A stretch of DNA of 64,000 bases from UBA4085 sp964556755 (GCA_964556755.1 CAZKXI010000002.1:186001-250000), one strand, 5' to 3'. Positions 1 through 8,768 are shown, counted from the first letter of the stretch. Notes: generated by a model not told the origin, from the sequence alone. Numbers and translations: made by a program.

Positions 1-1571
1 TCCTCGGTCAGGGCGCCCGTGGTGATGGTCACGGTCTGGGGCCGGGTCTCGGCCAGAAAAGCCGGATGGGTCCGGGCCCAGCTCCAGGATTGGAAGACGT
101 TGGGCACCACCGCGTAGATGACCAGGCAGAGGAAGACCTGGGCCACGACGGCCGGCCGGGTCAGCCGCCGCCAGATGAATCCCAGCCAGATGGAGGCGCC
201 GAAGATGGCCGGCAGCGAGATGAAGTACTGGAAGAGGTACAGGATGTTGTCGATGAAGAGGGCCGTCCCCACTCCCCCGATCAGGGTCAGGGCCAGGACG
301 ACCCTGCCCACCGACATATAATGGCGCTCGCTCTTGCGGGGCCGGAGGGGCTGGTAGATGTTGTGCAGGAAGAGGGCCGAGTAGGAGACGGCATTGGCGC
401 TCAGGGTCGACATGTTGGCGGCCAGGATGCCGACCATCATCAGCCCGATGGCGCTCGGAAAGAGCAGCTCCCGGGTCATCAGCCCCCAGATCAGGTCGGG
501 GTCGTGCAGCCGGCCGCCGAAGAGGGCCACCGCCAGCAGGCCGGCCAGGGCCCAGAAGATCATCAGGAAGCGCTTGAAGAACATGCCCATGATCATGCCG
601 AAGCGGGCCGAGTTCTCGGTCTTGGCCGAGCCGGCCGTCTGCATGCCGGGGGCGGAGGCGATGATCGAGACGAGGTTGGCCAGGATCATGGCCAGGATGG
701 TGTACCAAGCGTACTCCGAGGTCGTCACCGAGCCGAACAGGTTGAACATGAAGTCCGGCACCTTGGCGTGAAGGCCGGCGAATCCGCCCACCCGGGACAG
801 CCCCAGCGGGATCAGCATCAGGGAGAAGATGACGATCAGGAAGCCCTGGACGATGTCGGTCATGGCCGCGGCGATGAAGCCGCCCATCACGGTATAGGCG
901 CTGACCACGACCGCGAAGATGACGTAGATGACGCGGGGGTCGGTGTGGGAGATGAAGGATCTCAGCTCGCCCTTGGTGGCGCGGTCATTGAGCTCCTGGT
1001 AGCGAGCCGCCTGCGTCGGGGTGAGGCCGGAGCCGAGCTGCTTGCGGAGCTCCTGCAGCTCCTGGAATTGGGCCACGCTCTCCCGCTCGGCCGCGCTGTA
1101 GGCGGCTTCGGGCTTGGGCGTCAAGGCCTGGGTCGTCTTGCCGGCCACCATGTAGCTGACCCCGCCGCCGATGAAGGCCATGACCAGGGTGAAGACGGCG
1201 AAGGCGGCGGCCAGGAGCTTGCTCTGAAACCGCTCGGCGTAGAAGTCGCCCAGGGTCGTCAGGCGGGATCGCCGCAGGAAGCCGGTCGAGAACCAATAGA
1301 AGGGGGTCAGGAACAGGACCAGATACTGGATCCACATGCCCCCGATGCCGGTCCGGTAGATCTCCCGGGTCAGGGCCACGGCCTGGTCGGCGTTGGTCGA
1401 GGCGCCGAAGTTGAGGAAGAACTGGGTGAACTTGCCCAGCTTGCGGCCGGCCAGGTAGAAGTCGCCGCGGGTCTTGTTGCGCCGCTGAGCCCAGCGGCCC
1501 ATGGCCAGCATGGCCAGAAGGTAGGTGACGATGATGGCGAAGTCCAGCCAGTGGAGGCCGACGATGGTCAT
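1..1571 (-). CDS. Sodium/solute symporter (SSS family), 3' end off the window
   Basis: The minus strand reads as one long hydrophobic protein of at least 523 residues from the ATG at 1571. It begins with a transmembrane segment followed by an RGDFYLAGRKLGKF-like loop, the usual N-terminal signature of the solute:sodium symporter family. Many membrane segments follow, including a GGFIAAAMTDIVQG stretch and the conserved NMSTLSAN helix. It is an inner-membrane Na+-coupled carrier; the substrate (sugar, amino acid or organic acid) cannot be told. Stop and C-terminus lie left of position 1. An upstream ATG at 1579 stops after three codons, so 1571 is preferred. A second SSS gene lies at 46777-48246. 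The start is only about 60 bp from the divergent EamA permease gene. Confidence 0.9.
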   Translation of the reverse strand, partial: MTIVGLHWLDFAIIVTYLLAMLAMGRWAQRRNKTRGDFYLAGRKLGKFTQFFLNFGASTNADQAVALTREIYRTGIGGMWIQYLVLFLTPFYWFSTGFLRRSRLTTLGDFYAERFQSKLLAAAFAVFTLVMAFIGGGVSYMVAGKTTQALTPKPEAAYSAAERESVAQFQELQELRKQLGSGLTPTQAARYQELNDRATKGELRSFISHTDPRVIYVIFAVVVSAYTVMGGFIAAAMTDIVQGFLIVIFSLMLIPLGLSRVGGFAGLHAKVPDFMFNLFGSVTTSEYAWYTILAMILANLVSIIASAPGMQTAGSAKTENSARFGMIMGMFFKRFLMIFWALAGLLAVALFGGRLHDPDLIWGLMTRELLFPSAIGLMMVGILAANMSTLSANAVSYSALFLHNIYQPLRPRKSERHYMSVGRVVLALTLIGGVGTALFIDNILYLFQYFISLPAIFGASIWLGFIWRRLTRPAVVAQVFLCLVIYAVVPNVFQSWSWARTHPAFLAETRPQTVTITTGALTE

Positions 1572-1610
1572 GGGGGCATTAGACTAAATCACCCCTCATA
1601 AGTCAAAAGG

Positions 1611-1619
1611 TGGTAGAAT
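1611..1619 (+). promoter_or_regulatory. Extended -10 promoter for the EamA permease
   Basis: TGGTAGAAT fits an extended -10 (TGn plus a TATAAT-like hexamer). No good -35 box is seen 16-18 bp upstream. The hexamer ends only 9 bp before the ATG at 1629, so transcription should start at about 1626 and give an essentially leaderless mRNA. No Shine-Dalgarno sequence precedes the ATG. Confidence 0.5.
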
Positions 1620-1628
1620 CGGCCTTCC

Positions 1629-2543
1629 ATGAACGCCCTCTTCGCCGCGCTCCAGCATCTGCCCGCCGCCGGCGCGATCCTGTCCATAGCGGCTGCCTTC
1701 TTTTGGGCCGCCGCGCTGGTCCTTTTCCGGGTCGTCGGCCGCGACGTCCCCCCCCTGTCCCTCAACCTCTTCAAGGACATCGTCGGAGTGGCCTTGCTGC
1801 TCCCGTCCATGGCCCTGCTCGGGCGCCCCATCCTGCCTGCCCTCCCTCTTCGCGTCTATGCCGTCTTCCTGGTCAGCGGCATCATCGGCATCGCCGTTGC
1901 CGACACGCTCGTCCTGGCCTCCCTCAACAAGCTCGGGGCGGAGCTGCTGGCCATCGTCGACTGCGCCTACAGCCCCTTCGTCATCGGCCTGTCGTTCCTC
2001 TACCTGGGCGAGCGGATGGGCCTCCTTCAGCTGGTCGGAGTGGCCCTGATCGTCCTGGCCGTGCTCCTCATCAGCGGGCGCAAGAGCGACGCCAAGATCC
2101 CGCGGCGCGACCTCGTCCAGGGGATCCTCCTGGGCGTCGCCAGCGTCTTTCTGATGGCCGTCGGCATCGTCATGGTCAAGCCGCTTCTCGGCCTGACCTC
2201 GGTCCTCTGGGGAACGACCGTCCGCCTGGTCGGCGGCGGCGCGGCGGTCGCCATCCTGATCGCCGTGCACCCGCGGCGGCGCGGGCTGCTGCGCCCGCTC
2301 GCTTCAGCCAAGACGCTGGCCCTGCTGGTGCCGGGCTCGTTCTTCGCGACATACCTCTCGAACGGGTTCTGGCTGGCCGGGATGCGATTGACCACGGCCT
2401 CCATAGCGGGATCCCTCAATCAGCTCAGCACGATCTTCATCTTCGTGCTGGCAGCGCTGTTTCTCAAGGAAAAGCCGACCCGGCGCAAGATCGCGGCCGT
2501 GGCTCTGGCCTTCACCGGCGCCCTGATGATCTCGGCCCTCTGA
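1629..2543 (+). CDS. EamA/DMT-family permease
   Basis: A 304-residue protein made almost wholly of hydrophobic helices, arranged as two repeats of about 140 residues. This is the layout of EamA (DUF6) drug/metabolite transporters with ten membrane segments. The first repeat holds the typical SLNLFKD and YSPFVIGLSFLYLGERM stretches; the second ends in LNQLSTIFIFVLAALFLKEKPTRRKI, the family's closing motif. It probably moves small metabolites or amino acids across the inner membrane; the substrate is unknown. It has no Shine-Dalgarno and a -10 box directly upstream. The gene is convergent with the corrinoid protein gene, and the stop TGA (2541-2543) lies one base before the inverted-repeat element at 2545. 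Confidence 0.9.
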   Translation: MNALFAALQHLPAAGAILSIAAAFFWAAALVLFRVVGRDVPPLSLNLFKDIVGVALLLPSMALLGRPILPALPLRVYAVFLVSGIIGIAVADTLVLASLNKLGAELLAIVDCAYSPFVIGLSFLYLGERMGLLQLVGVALIVLAVLLISGRKSDAKIPRRDLVQGILLGVASVFLMAVGIVMVKPLLGLTSVLWGTTVRLVGGGAAVAILIAVHPRRRGLLRPLASAKTLALLVPGSFFATYLSNGFWLAGMRLTTASIAGSLNQLSTIFIFVLAALFLKEKPTRRKIAAVALAFTGALMISAL

Positions 2544-2544
2544 T

Positions 2545-2652
2545 TAGGGGTCAGGTCTCAACATTCAACATATCTACTTTAAGTGGAGATCTCCGTCGTC
2601 GTTCTGTGAACGGATATTGTCAGAAATGTTGAATGTTGAGACCTGACCCCTA
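2545..2652. repeat. Palindromic (MITE/REP-like) element with 27-bp perfect inverted ends
   Basis: Positions 2545-2571 are the exact reverse complement of 2626-2652 (27 of 27 bases), with a 54-bp spacer. Each arm opens TAGGGGTCAGGTCTCAACAT, and the interior is much richer in A+T than the flanking genes. The spacer holds two smaller palindromes, GGAGATCTCC (2585-2594) and CGTTC-TGT-GAACG (2600-2612). The whole unit can fold into a long hairpin or cruciform. It lies exactly between two convergent genes, and its last three bases form the stop codon of the right-hand gene. There is no transposase inside, so it would be a non-autonomous element; by layout it resembles elements mobilised by RAYT/IS200-type enzymes (inference). 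It may also act as a two-way terminator. Confidence 0.85.
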
Positions 2653-3267
2653 TTTGAGGCGGGAGACGATATCCACCGCGCTGGCGGCATCGGGGGCGTA
2701 GCCGTTGGCCCCGATCTGGTTGGCGTAGTCCTGGGTCAGAGGCGCCCCGCCCACGACGACCGGCGTCGGCAGGCCGGCATCCTTCAAGGCCTGCAGGACG
2801 CCCTTCATCTGAACCATGGTCGTGGTCAGGAGGGCCGACAGGGCGATCACGTCGGCGTTGTGCTCCCTGGCCGCGGCCACGAACTTCTCGGCGGCCACGT
2901 CCGCGCCCAAGTCGACGATCTTATAGCCGGCTCCCTTGAGCATCATGGCCACCAGGTTCTTGCCGATGTCGTGCAGGTCGCCCTTGACCGTGCCGATGAC
3001 GACCAGGCCCTTGGGCTCGACCTTCTCCTTGATCAGCAGCGGCTCCAGCTTGGTCAGCCCGGCGTTCATGGCCCGGGCCGCGACCAGGACCTCGGGGATG
3101 AAGACCTCGTTGGCCTTAAACAGGACGCCCAGCCTCTCCATGCCGACGATCAGGCCCTCGTTGAGGATCTGGCGGGCCGACATCCCGGCCGCCACGGCCT
3201 GGTCGACCAGGGCTTCGACTTCGGCCTTGCGGCCGGCCATCAGGGCGTCTTGCATCTTGTCCAGCAT
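2650..3267 (-). CDS. Corrinoid (B12)-binding methyl-carrier protein, MtaC/MtbC type
   Basis: A 205-residue soluble protein with the two-part build of corrinoid methyl carriers: a helical cap domain (residues 1-85) and a Rossmann-like cobalamin domain with the DxHxxG motif GDLHDIG. His99 should be the lower axial cobalt ligand, and the later VVVGGAPLT loop also fits the family. Such proteins hold methyl-Co(III) and pass methyl groups between a substrate methyltransferase and tetrahydrofolate or coenzyme M. An in-frame ATG at 3315 exists, but the ATG at 3267 follows AAGGAGCGAAGCG and gives the family's usual N-terminus. No substrate methyltransferase is adjacent. The nearest partner is the MetF/MetV/methyltransferase fusion at 17792-20287. 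The stop TAG is supplied by the end of the inverted repeat. Confidence 0.9.
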   Translation of the reverse strand: MLDKMQDALMAGRKAEVEALVDQAVAAGMSARQILNEGLIVGMERLGVLFKANEVFIPEVLVAARAMNAGLTKLEPLLIKEKVEPKGLVVIGTVKGDLHDIGKNLVAMMLKGAGYKIVDLGADVAAEKFVAAAREHNADVIALSALLTTTMVQMKGVLQALKDAGLPTPVVVGGAPLTQDYANQIGANGYAPDAASAVDIVSRLK

Positions 3268-3375
3268 CGCTTCGCTCCTTGTCGCGTCTCGCGGGTCCGC
3301 GCTCTTATATATCACAGACCCCCGGCGGCGAAAAGCCCGCCGGGGCGGCCCCCCGCGGGGAGGGCCCTCTCCGGC

Positions 3376-6252
3376 TCACTTCTTCTCCGTCCCCCTGTAG
3401 AGGGCGTTGACGTCGCGCCGTCCCCGCTCCAGGTAGGGCACGCCCTGGTCCATCCAGGCCGGCCGCGGCTTGCCCAGCAGGTAGTGGTCGAAGAACTCGT
3501 CCTGGAAGACCGTCCAGTACTTCTGGTTCTCCCTCTCCCGCAGGCCGTGCTTCTCGCCGTTGAAGTTGAACATGTAGGCTTCCTTGCCCAGCCGCCGCAG
3601 CGCGGTGAAGAACTCGATGCCCTGGTACCACGGCACCGCGTCATCCTCGTCGTTGTGGATGGAGAGGTAGGGCGTCTGGACCCGCTCGGCCCAGAAGACC
3701 GGCGAGTTCTCCAGGTACTGCAGGACCCGGGTGAAGAGCGGCGCCCCGATCCGGCTCTGGGTCTTCTCGTACTGGAACTCGCGGACCATGCCCGAGCCCC
3801 AGCGGATGCCGCCGTAGGCGCTGGTCATGTTGGAGACCGAGGCCCCGGCCTGGACGGCGGCGAAGATGTTGGTCTGGGTGATGAGGTAGGTGATCTGGTA
3901 GCCGCCCCAGCTGTGGCCCTGGATGCCGATCCGGGCCGGATCGATGAAGCCCATGTCGGTGACCTTCTGGACCGCCGGCAGGACGCACTTCAGGGCGCTC
4001 GATCCCGGGTAGCCGGTCTCGTAGACGATGTCGGGCATCAGGACGACATAGCCGTTGCTGACGTAGCGGGCGAAGTTGATGCTGGTGCCCGGGGACGGCG
4101 GGTAGTAGCGGTGCAGGCCGTCGGCCAGCTTCTCGTAGATGTAGACCATCAGCGGGTACTTCTTGGCCGGGTCGAAGCCCTCCGGCTTGTACAGGGCCGC
4201 GTCCAGGATCCTGCCGTCGGCGTTGCGGTAACGGATGAGCTCGGCCGCTCCCCAGAGATAGCCGTCCTGCTGGGGATTGGCCCGGCTGACCTTGCGGGCG
4301 CCAGCCAGATCGGAGCCGCTAATCCAGAGGTCCGGGAACTCCGCGAAGGTCTGCTTGGTCAGGGCGTAGACGTCGGCGCTCTTGGCCTTGATCAGCCCGC
4401 CCAGCAGGCGGTCTTCCATGACGACCTTGACGGGCTCGGCATCGGCCGACAGGCTCATCCGGTAGTATCCGGAGGCCTTGGTCCGGTCGTTGGAGGTCAT
4501 CACTAGGAAGGGCGCCGCGGCGGGCACGGTCCGCTCGTCGCGGTCGAGCCGCAGATAGCGGAAGGCCAGGGCCTCGCGCCGTCCGGCGCCCTTGGTGGCG
4601 CAGCGGGCCCCGCTGCCGTCCGGCTTGACTTCCCAAATGTCATACTGGTCGTAGAGGAGAACGGCCTTGTCCCCGTCCGTCCAGCCGGCCGCGCCGTAGG
4701 GACCCGGGTCGCTGGGCGTGTCCGACTCCTCGTTGAAGAAATTCACCCCGAGCTTGGACGTCAGGTCGAACGTCTTGCCGTCGGCCAGCCGGTAGGTCCG
4801 CCAATTCCGCTCGGCCGGACGGTAGAAGAGGACGTACTGCCCGCCCGGAGAGAGCTGGGCCGATCCGGGGAACTTGTCCAGGATCTTCTTGCGCGAGCCG
4901 TCGGCCAGGCTGACGGCGTAGACGTCCGCATAGCCCTGGTCCCAGGAGACGAGCTGCCGGTAGGGCCGATCGTTCTGGCCGATCGCCGTCCGGGCGTCGT
5001 CGCCGATTGAAACCTGGGGCAGATCGGGCCCGCCCAGGACGGCCAGCTTCTTGTCCTTGATATGGAGCACGGCGGCGTAGCTGCGCTTCTTATCCGCGTC
5101 GGCGGTGATCTTCTGCATGGGCTGCAGATCGGCGTCCTTCCAGCTCCAGATGTCCACCTTGACCGGCTCGGGCGCATCCTCGGGCTCGGCCTTGGGTGCG
5201 TCGGCGTAGCCGAAGAAGAGCCGGGCGGCGTCCTTGGAGAACTGCAGGCGGCCGTTCTCGCTGACCGCTTGGCCCTGGGGCAATCCCTTGGCCGCGGGGA
5301 CGGCCTCGGCCGCGGCGGCCTGGCCCTCCGTCCAAAGGTAGAGCCTATAGGGCGAGGCCTGGCTCTTGTATTCGTCGCGGTCGCTGAGGAAGGCCAGCTG
5401 GCCGCCCTGGTCGTCGAAAGTGGGGGCCTTGTAGTGGCCCTGACCCTTCATCAGGGCCAGAATCGACCCGCTGGCCGCCTTCCAGGCAAAGAGGCCGTCA
5501 TCCTCGGGCTTCTTGGACGATACGGCGTAGGCCAGCCAGGTGCCGGGCTTGTTCCAAGCGTACTCGGTCACCTCGGCCACGGTCACGGTCTTCCCCGTGG
5601 CCAGCTCGCGGATGACCAGATCGCTTCCGGGATCCTTCTTCTTCTCCTTGGGCTTCCGGGCCTCCCCCTCCGGCTTGGCCTCCGCCGGCTTCGCCTCCGT
5701 CGCCTTGGCTTCGGCCGGCTTGGCCTCTTCCTTCTTGGCCGGGTCGGCGGCGGGCTTGTCGTCCTTCTTCAGGGGCGGCTCGAGCAGGTAGGCGACGTAG
5801 GCCCCGCCGTCTTCGGCGACCTTGAAGCTCTTGACCCTCTCCACCGCGGTCACTTCGCCCGTGGCCAGGCTCATGATGCCCAGCCCGCTCTTGGGCTGCT
5901 CCTCGGGCTTCTTCTTGTCCTTCTTGGCTTTTTCCACCTCGGCCTTGGGCGGGAGGATGGTGAAGACGACATACCGGCCGTCCGCGGTCAGCACCGGGGA
6001 CTGCCCGCGGGGCGAGCGGTGCTCCGCGTCCGTCCGGGTGTTCCGGGCCACCACCTCCCCGTCCCCGTCCTGAGGGACGAGGGCGTAGACAAGCCATTCT
6101 CCGTCGCGGGAGAGCTGGGTCGATTGGATCGAGCGCCAGCCGTTATAGGCGTCGTAGGACAGCGGCTTCTTGGCCGTGCCGCCCTGGCCGGCGGCCAGGA
6201 GGGCCGCGGCGGCCAGGAAGATCAGGGTCCAGCAGGCGAGTGTGCGTTTCAT
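3376..6252 (-). CDS. Secreted S9-family (prolyl oligopeptidase-like) serine peptidase, copy 1
   Basis: This 958-residue protein has a Sec signal peptide (MKRTLACWTLIFLAAAALLA) and a long N-terminal part with DGEWLVYA- and GRYVVF-type blade repeats, as in S9 beta-propellers. The C-terminus is an alpha/beta-hydrolase domain. The nucleophile is Ser781 in GHSWGG, with Asp870 in the DEDDAVP segment and His902 in EKHGLR as likely triad partners. An insert at about residues 150-210 is very rich in Lys, Ala, Pro and Glu and is probably a disordered loop. It should be periplasmic or exported and cleave oligopeptides. AAGGAGG precedes the ATG. A paralogue of the same design lies at 20602-23553. The gene is transcribed away from the sugar/redox cluster from a shared symmetric promoter region. 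Confidence 0.93.
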   Translation of the reverse strand: MKRTLACWTLIFLAAAALLAAGQGGTAKKPLSYDAYNGWRSIQSTQLSRDGEWLVYALVPQDGDGEVVARNTRTDAEHRSPRGQSPVLTADGRYVVFTILPPKAEVEKAKKDKKKPEEQPKSGLGIMSLATGEVTAVERVKSFKVAEDGGAYVAYLLEPPLKKDDKPAADPAKKEEAKPAEAKATEAKPAEAKPEGEARKPKEKKKDPGSDLVIRELATGKTVTVAEVTEYAWNKPGTWLAYAVSSKKPEDDGLFAWKAASGSILALMKGQGHYKAPTFDDQGGQLAFLSDRDEYKSQASPYRLYLWTEGQAAAAEAVPAAKGLPQGQAVSENGRLQFSKDAARLFFGYADAPKAEPEDAPEPVKVDIWSWKDADLQPMQKITADADKKRSYAAVLHIKDKKLAVLGGPDLPQVSIGDDARTAIGQNDRPYRQLVSWDQGYADVYAVSLADGSRKKILDKFPGSAQLSPGGQYVLFYRPAERNWRTYRLADGKTFDLTSKLGVNFFNEESDTPSDPGPYGAAGWTDGDKAVLLYDQYDIWEVKPDGSGARCATKGAGRREALAFRYLRLDRDERTVPAAAPFLVMTSNDRTKASGYYRMSLSADAEPVKVVMEDRLLGGLIKAKSADVYALTKQTFAEFPDLWISGSDLAGARKVSRANPQQDGYLWGAAELIRYRNADGRILDAALYKPEGFDPAKKYPLMVYIYEKLADGLHRYYPPSPGTSINFARYVSNGYVVLMPDIVYETGYPGSSALKCVLPAVQKVTDMGFIDPARIGIQGHSWGGYQITYLITQTNIFAAVQAGASVSNMTSAYGGIRWGSGMVREFQYEKTQSRIGAPLFTRVLQYLENSPVFWAERVQTPYLSIHNDEDDAVPWYQGIEFFTALRRLGKEAYMFNFNGEKHGLRERENQKYWTVFQDEFFDHYLLGKPRPAWMDQGVPYLERGRRDVNALYRGTEKK

Positions 6253-6335
6253 GGGCGGAGCCTCCTTGAGGGATGCGCTGGAGATGAGGACGCGAGAGGG
6301 ACGGAACCGGCCCCCGGAATCCTCATGGTTCGCCG

Positions 6336-6398
6336 ACTATATCAAGGCGGGAAACGGGCTGTCAATCGTTGACAGGTCCGTGGGACCGGGGCTATAAG
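6336..6398. promoter_or_regulatory. Symmetric divergent promoter pair sharing a -35 palindrome
   Basis: The perfect palindrome TGTCAATCGTTGACA (6360-6374) carries a consensus TTGACA on each strand, 3 bp apart. Rightward: TTGACA (6369-6374), 18 bp, TATAAG (6393-6398), driving the isomerase gene. Leftward: TTGACA (6365-6360), 18 bp, TATAGT (6341-6336), driving the S9 peptidase. The two promoters mirror each other, so polymerase can probably occupy only one at a time, or a regulator could bind the dyad and control both. Confidence 0.7.
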
Positions 6399-6435
6399 GA
6401 GGGGACGTCACCAAGCGAGGAGAGTCTCGTCTCTC

Positions 6436-7416
6436 GTGAAGCCCATGAAGGTCGGCCTCGACGCTTACGGCCTCAAGCCGCTCGCTCTCTCCCCCATCGG
6501 TCTGCTCGAATGGGCCCAAGCCCACGGGGCCGAGGGCGTCCAGTTCTCCGAGCCGCCGGCCGCCGCGGACGATCCGTCCTTCTTGAGAGACCTGGGACAG
6601 GCGGCTTCCTCTCTTGGCCTTTACCTCGAGTGGGGGGGCGGCCAGCATATCCCCTTCGATCCGGCGACCGGGCGGGCGATCGACGTCGCCTCCATCAACC
6701 GGAAGGCGGCCGAGCAGGCGGCCGGGCTGGGCTTGTCGGCGATCCGCTCCTGCTCCAGCGGCCTGATGCGCTGGCGGGGAGACGATCCGTCGATCGGCGA
6801 GTATCTGGCGGCCATGACCGCGGCCCTCGTTCCCCAAATGGCGATGCTGGCCGACCTGGGAGTGACTCTGGCCATCGAGACGCACTTCGAGTTCACCACC
6901 TTTGAGCTGGGGCGCCTTTTCGACCGCTGCGGCGCGGAGCCCGGCGGCCCGCTGGGCGTCTGCCTGGACACCATGAACCTCCTGACCCTCCTCGAAGATC
7001 CCGCCGCCGCGACGCGCAGGATCCGGCCCTGGATCGTCATGACCCACATCAAGGACGGCGGAATCCTGGAAACCCCGCAGGGCTATCGGACTTTCACCGC
7101 TCCGGCCGGCCGGGGGGTCGTCGCGATCGCCTCCCTCATCGCCGATCTGGCCCGCCTCGAGAGGGACGTCCCCTTGTCGGTCGAGGATCACGGCGGCGAC
7201 TTCCTCATCCCGGCCGCCGATCCGGCCTTCCGGGCCAAGCTGCCCGACCTGACCGCCGCGGAGGAGACCTCGCTGCGCCGTCTGGCGGGCGAGACGCGAC
7301 GCAGGATGGAGGCCGAAGGGCTGGCCATCGTCGATCGGGCCGATTGGCCGGCCGTCTGCGAGGCCCGCATGGCCGGAGACATCGCCGCGGTGCGGCGGAT
7401 GGCGGAGAGCGCATGA
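6436..7416 (+). CDS. Sugar phosphate isomerase/epimerase-like TIM-barrel protein
   Basis: The 326-residue product reads as an AP-endonuclease-2/xylose-isomerase-type TIM barrel: KVGLDAYGL at strand 1, an EWGGGQHIPF segment, LAIETHFEFTTFE with a metal-ligand Glu, the GVCLDTMN strand with an Asp, VMTHIKDGG with an Asp/His pair, and SVEDHGGDF near the end. Members isomerise or epimerise sugars, keto-sugars or cyclitols with a divalent metal. The exact substrate is unknown. The start is a GTG at 6436, 11 bp after GAGGAGAG; an ATG three codons later is possible but too far from the ribosome site. It opens a tightly packed run with the flavin reductase, whose ATG overlaps its stop (ATGA). Confidence 0.82.
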   Translation: MKPMKVGLDAYGLKPLALSPIGLLEWAQAHGAEGVQFSEPPAAADDPSFLRDLGQAASSLGLYLEWGGGQHIPFDPATGRAIDVASINRKAAEQAAGLGLSAIRSCSSGLMRWRGDDPSIGEYLAAMTAALVPQMAMLADLGVTLAIETHFEFTTFELGRLFDRCGAEPGGPLGVCLDTMNLLTLLEDPAAATRRIRPWIVMTHIKDGGILETPQGYRTFTAPAGRGVVAIASLIADLARLERDVPLSVEDHGGDFLIPAADPAFRAKLPDLTAAEETSLRRLAGETRRRMEAEGLAIVDRADWPAVCEARMAGDIAAVRRMAESA

Positions 7417-8768
7417 GCGGCCCGGCCTCCGACGGCCGCCACGAGCGCTTCCATTTCCGGGAGGCCGGCGCGCTTCGGTCGCGGGCCGCGGCTCTCGGCC
7501 TCGACCTTCCCTGGTCGGAGACCCTGGAGCCCCTCCGCCGGCCGCTGGACCTCGGGGGACGACGCCTGGCCCACCGCCTGGCGTCCCATCCCATGGAGGC
7601 AGCCGACGCCGGTCCTGACGGCGGGCCGGGGCCCCTGACCTTCCGGCGCTACGAGCGCATCGCGGCAGGCGGCTTCTCCCTGATCTGGTTCGAGGCGGCC
7701 GCGGTCGCGCCCGAGGGGCGCTCGAATCCCCGTCAGCTTGTCCTGACCCCGGCGGCCTGGCCGGGATTCCAGAGGTTGACCGAGGCCGTTCGGCGAGCCG
7801 CGGCCGAGGCCGGCCACCCCGATCCCGTCCTCATCCTGCAGCTGACCCACTCGGGCCGCTTCTCCCGCCCCGAGTCCCGTCCGGCGCCCATCATCGCCCG
7901 GCACGATCCGGTCCTCGATCCGCTTCGCGGCATTCCCCCCGATGGGCCCCTCATCTCGGACGCATCCCTCGACCGCCTGCGGGACGCCTTTGTCTCCGCC
8001 GCCGGATGGGCCGTCCAAGCCGGCTTCGACGGCTGCGACATCAAGGCCTGCCACGGCTATCTTCTCGGAGAGCTCCTGGCGGCCCGGGACCGATCGGAGA
8101 GCCGCTATGGCGGCCCTCTGGAGAACCGGGCCAGGCTCCTGATCGAGATAGGGGCCGCCGTGCGGTCCCTTCATCCCCGGGCCATCCTGGCCTCGCGCCT
8201 CGGGCTTTTCGACGGGCTGCCCGGCGGCTTCGGCGTCGCGGACGAGCCGCCTTGGGGCTTCGACGGCCGTGAGCCGCTCCATTTGGCCGCCATGATGGCC
8301 GCCGCCGGATTCGAGCTCGTCAACGTCACGGCCGGCATCCCCGCCTGGAAGGCCCACTTCGGCCGGCCCTTCGACCGTCCGGCCGAAGGCGGAGGGCTTC
8401 CCCCGGAGCATCCCTTGGAAGGCGTCGTCCGGCTGATCCGGCTGGCCTCCGAGCTGCGGGCGGCCCGGCCGGAGATGACCATAGTCGGGACCGGCTTCTC
8501 CTGGCTGCGAGCCTTCTTTTCCTTCGTCGCGGCCGGAGCCGTCGCCTCCGGCGCGGCCGACCTCATCGGGCTGGGCCGCCTGGCTTTCGCCTATCCCGAG
8601 GCCGCCGCCGACCTGATCCTGGGGCGCCCTCTCGATGGGCGCCGCCTCTGCACCGCCTGCTCCCTATGCTCGACGCTGTTGCGGCGCGGCGGGCCGGCGG
8701 GCTGCGCCATCCGCGACGCCGGCGTCTATCCGCCGCCGGCCAAGTCCCACGACCGGAGTCCCTCATGA
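7413..8768 (+). CDS. Old-yellow-enzyme-type NADH:flavin oxidoreductase with C-terminal Cys motif
   Basis: A 451-residue protein with the FMN-binding TIM barrel of the OYE/2,4-dienoyl-CoA reductase family: HPMEA near strand 1, LQLTHSGRFS, the diagnostic GFDGCDIKACHGYLLGELL, and RYGGPLENRARLLIEIG. In place of the usual C-terminal domains it ends soon after CTACSLC with a further Cys 12 residues on, resembling the Fe-S cysteine set of dienoyl-CoA reductases; cluster binding is an inference. It likely reduces an activated C=C or related group using a flavin. The ATG at 7413 overlaps the isomerase stop, and its own stop overlaps the next gene's ATG, so the three genes are translationally coupled. 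Confidence 0.85.
   Translation: MSGPASDGRHERFHFREAGALRSRAAALGLDLPWSETLEPLRRPLDLGGRRLAHRLASHPMEAADAGPDGGPGPLTFRRYERIAAGGFSLIWFEAAAVAPEGRSNPRQLVLTPAAWPGFQRLTEAVRRAAAEAGHPDPVLILQLTHSGRFSRPESRPAPIIARHDPVLDPLRGIPPDGPLISDASLDRLRDAFVSAAGWAVQAGFDGCDIKACHGYLLGELLAARDRSESRYGGPLENRARLLIEIGAAVRSLHPRAILASRLGLFDGLPGGFGVADEPPWGFDGREPLHLAAMMAAAGFELVNVTAGIPAWKAHFGRPFDRPAEGGGLPPEHPLEGVVRLIRLASELRAARPEMTIVGTGFSWLRAFFSFVAAGAVASGAADLIGLGRLAFAYPEAAADLILGRPLDGRRLCTACSLCSTLLRRGGPAGCAIRDAGVYPPPAKSHDRSPS

Noticed and set aside
66..1601. A 511-codon plus-strand frame across the left-edge symporter
   Set aside because: The minus strand reads as a clear SSS transporter. The plus frame is rich in Asp, Gly, His and Gln with no fold.
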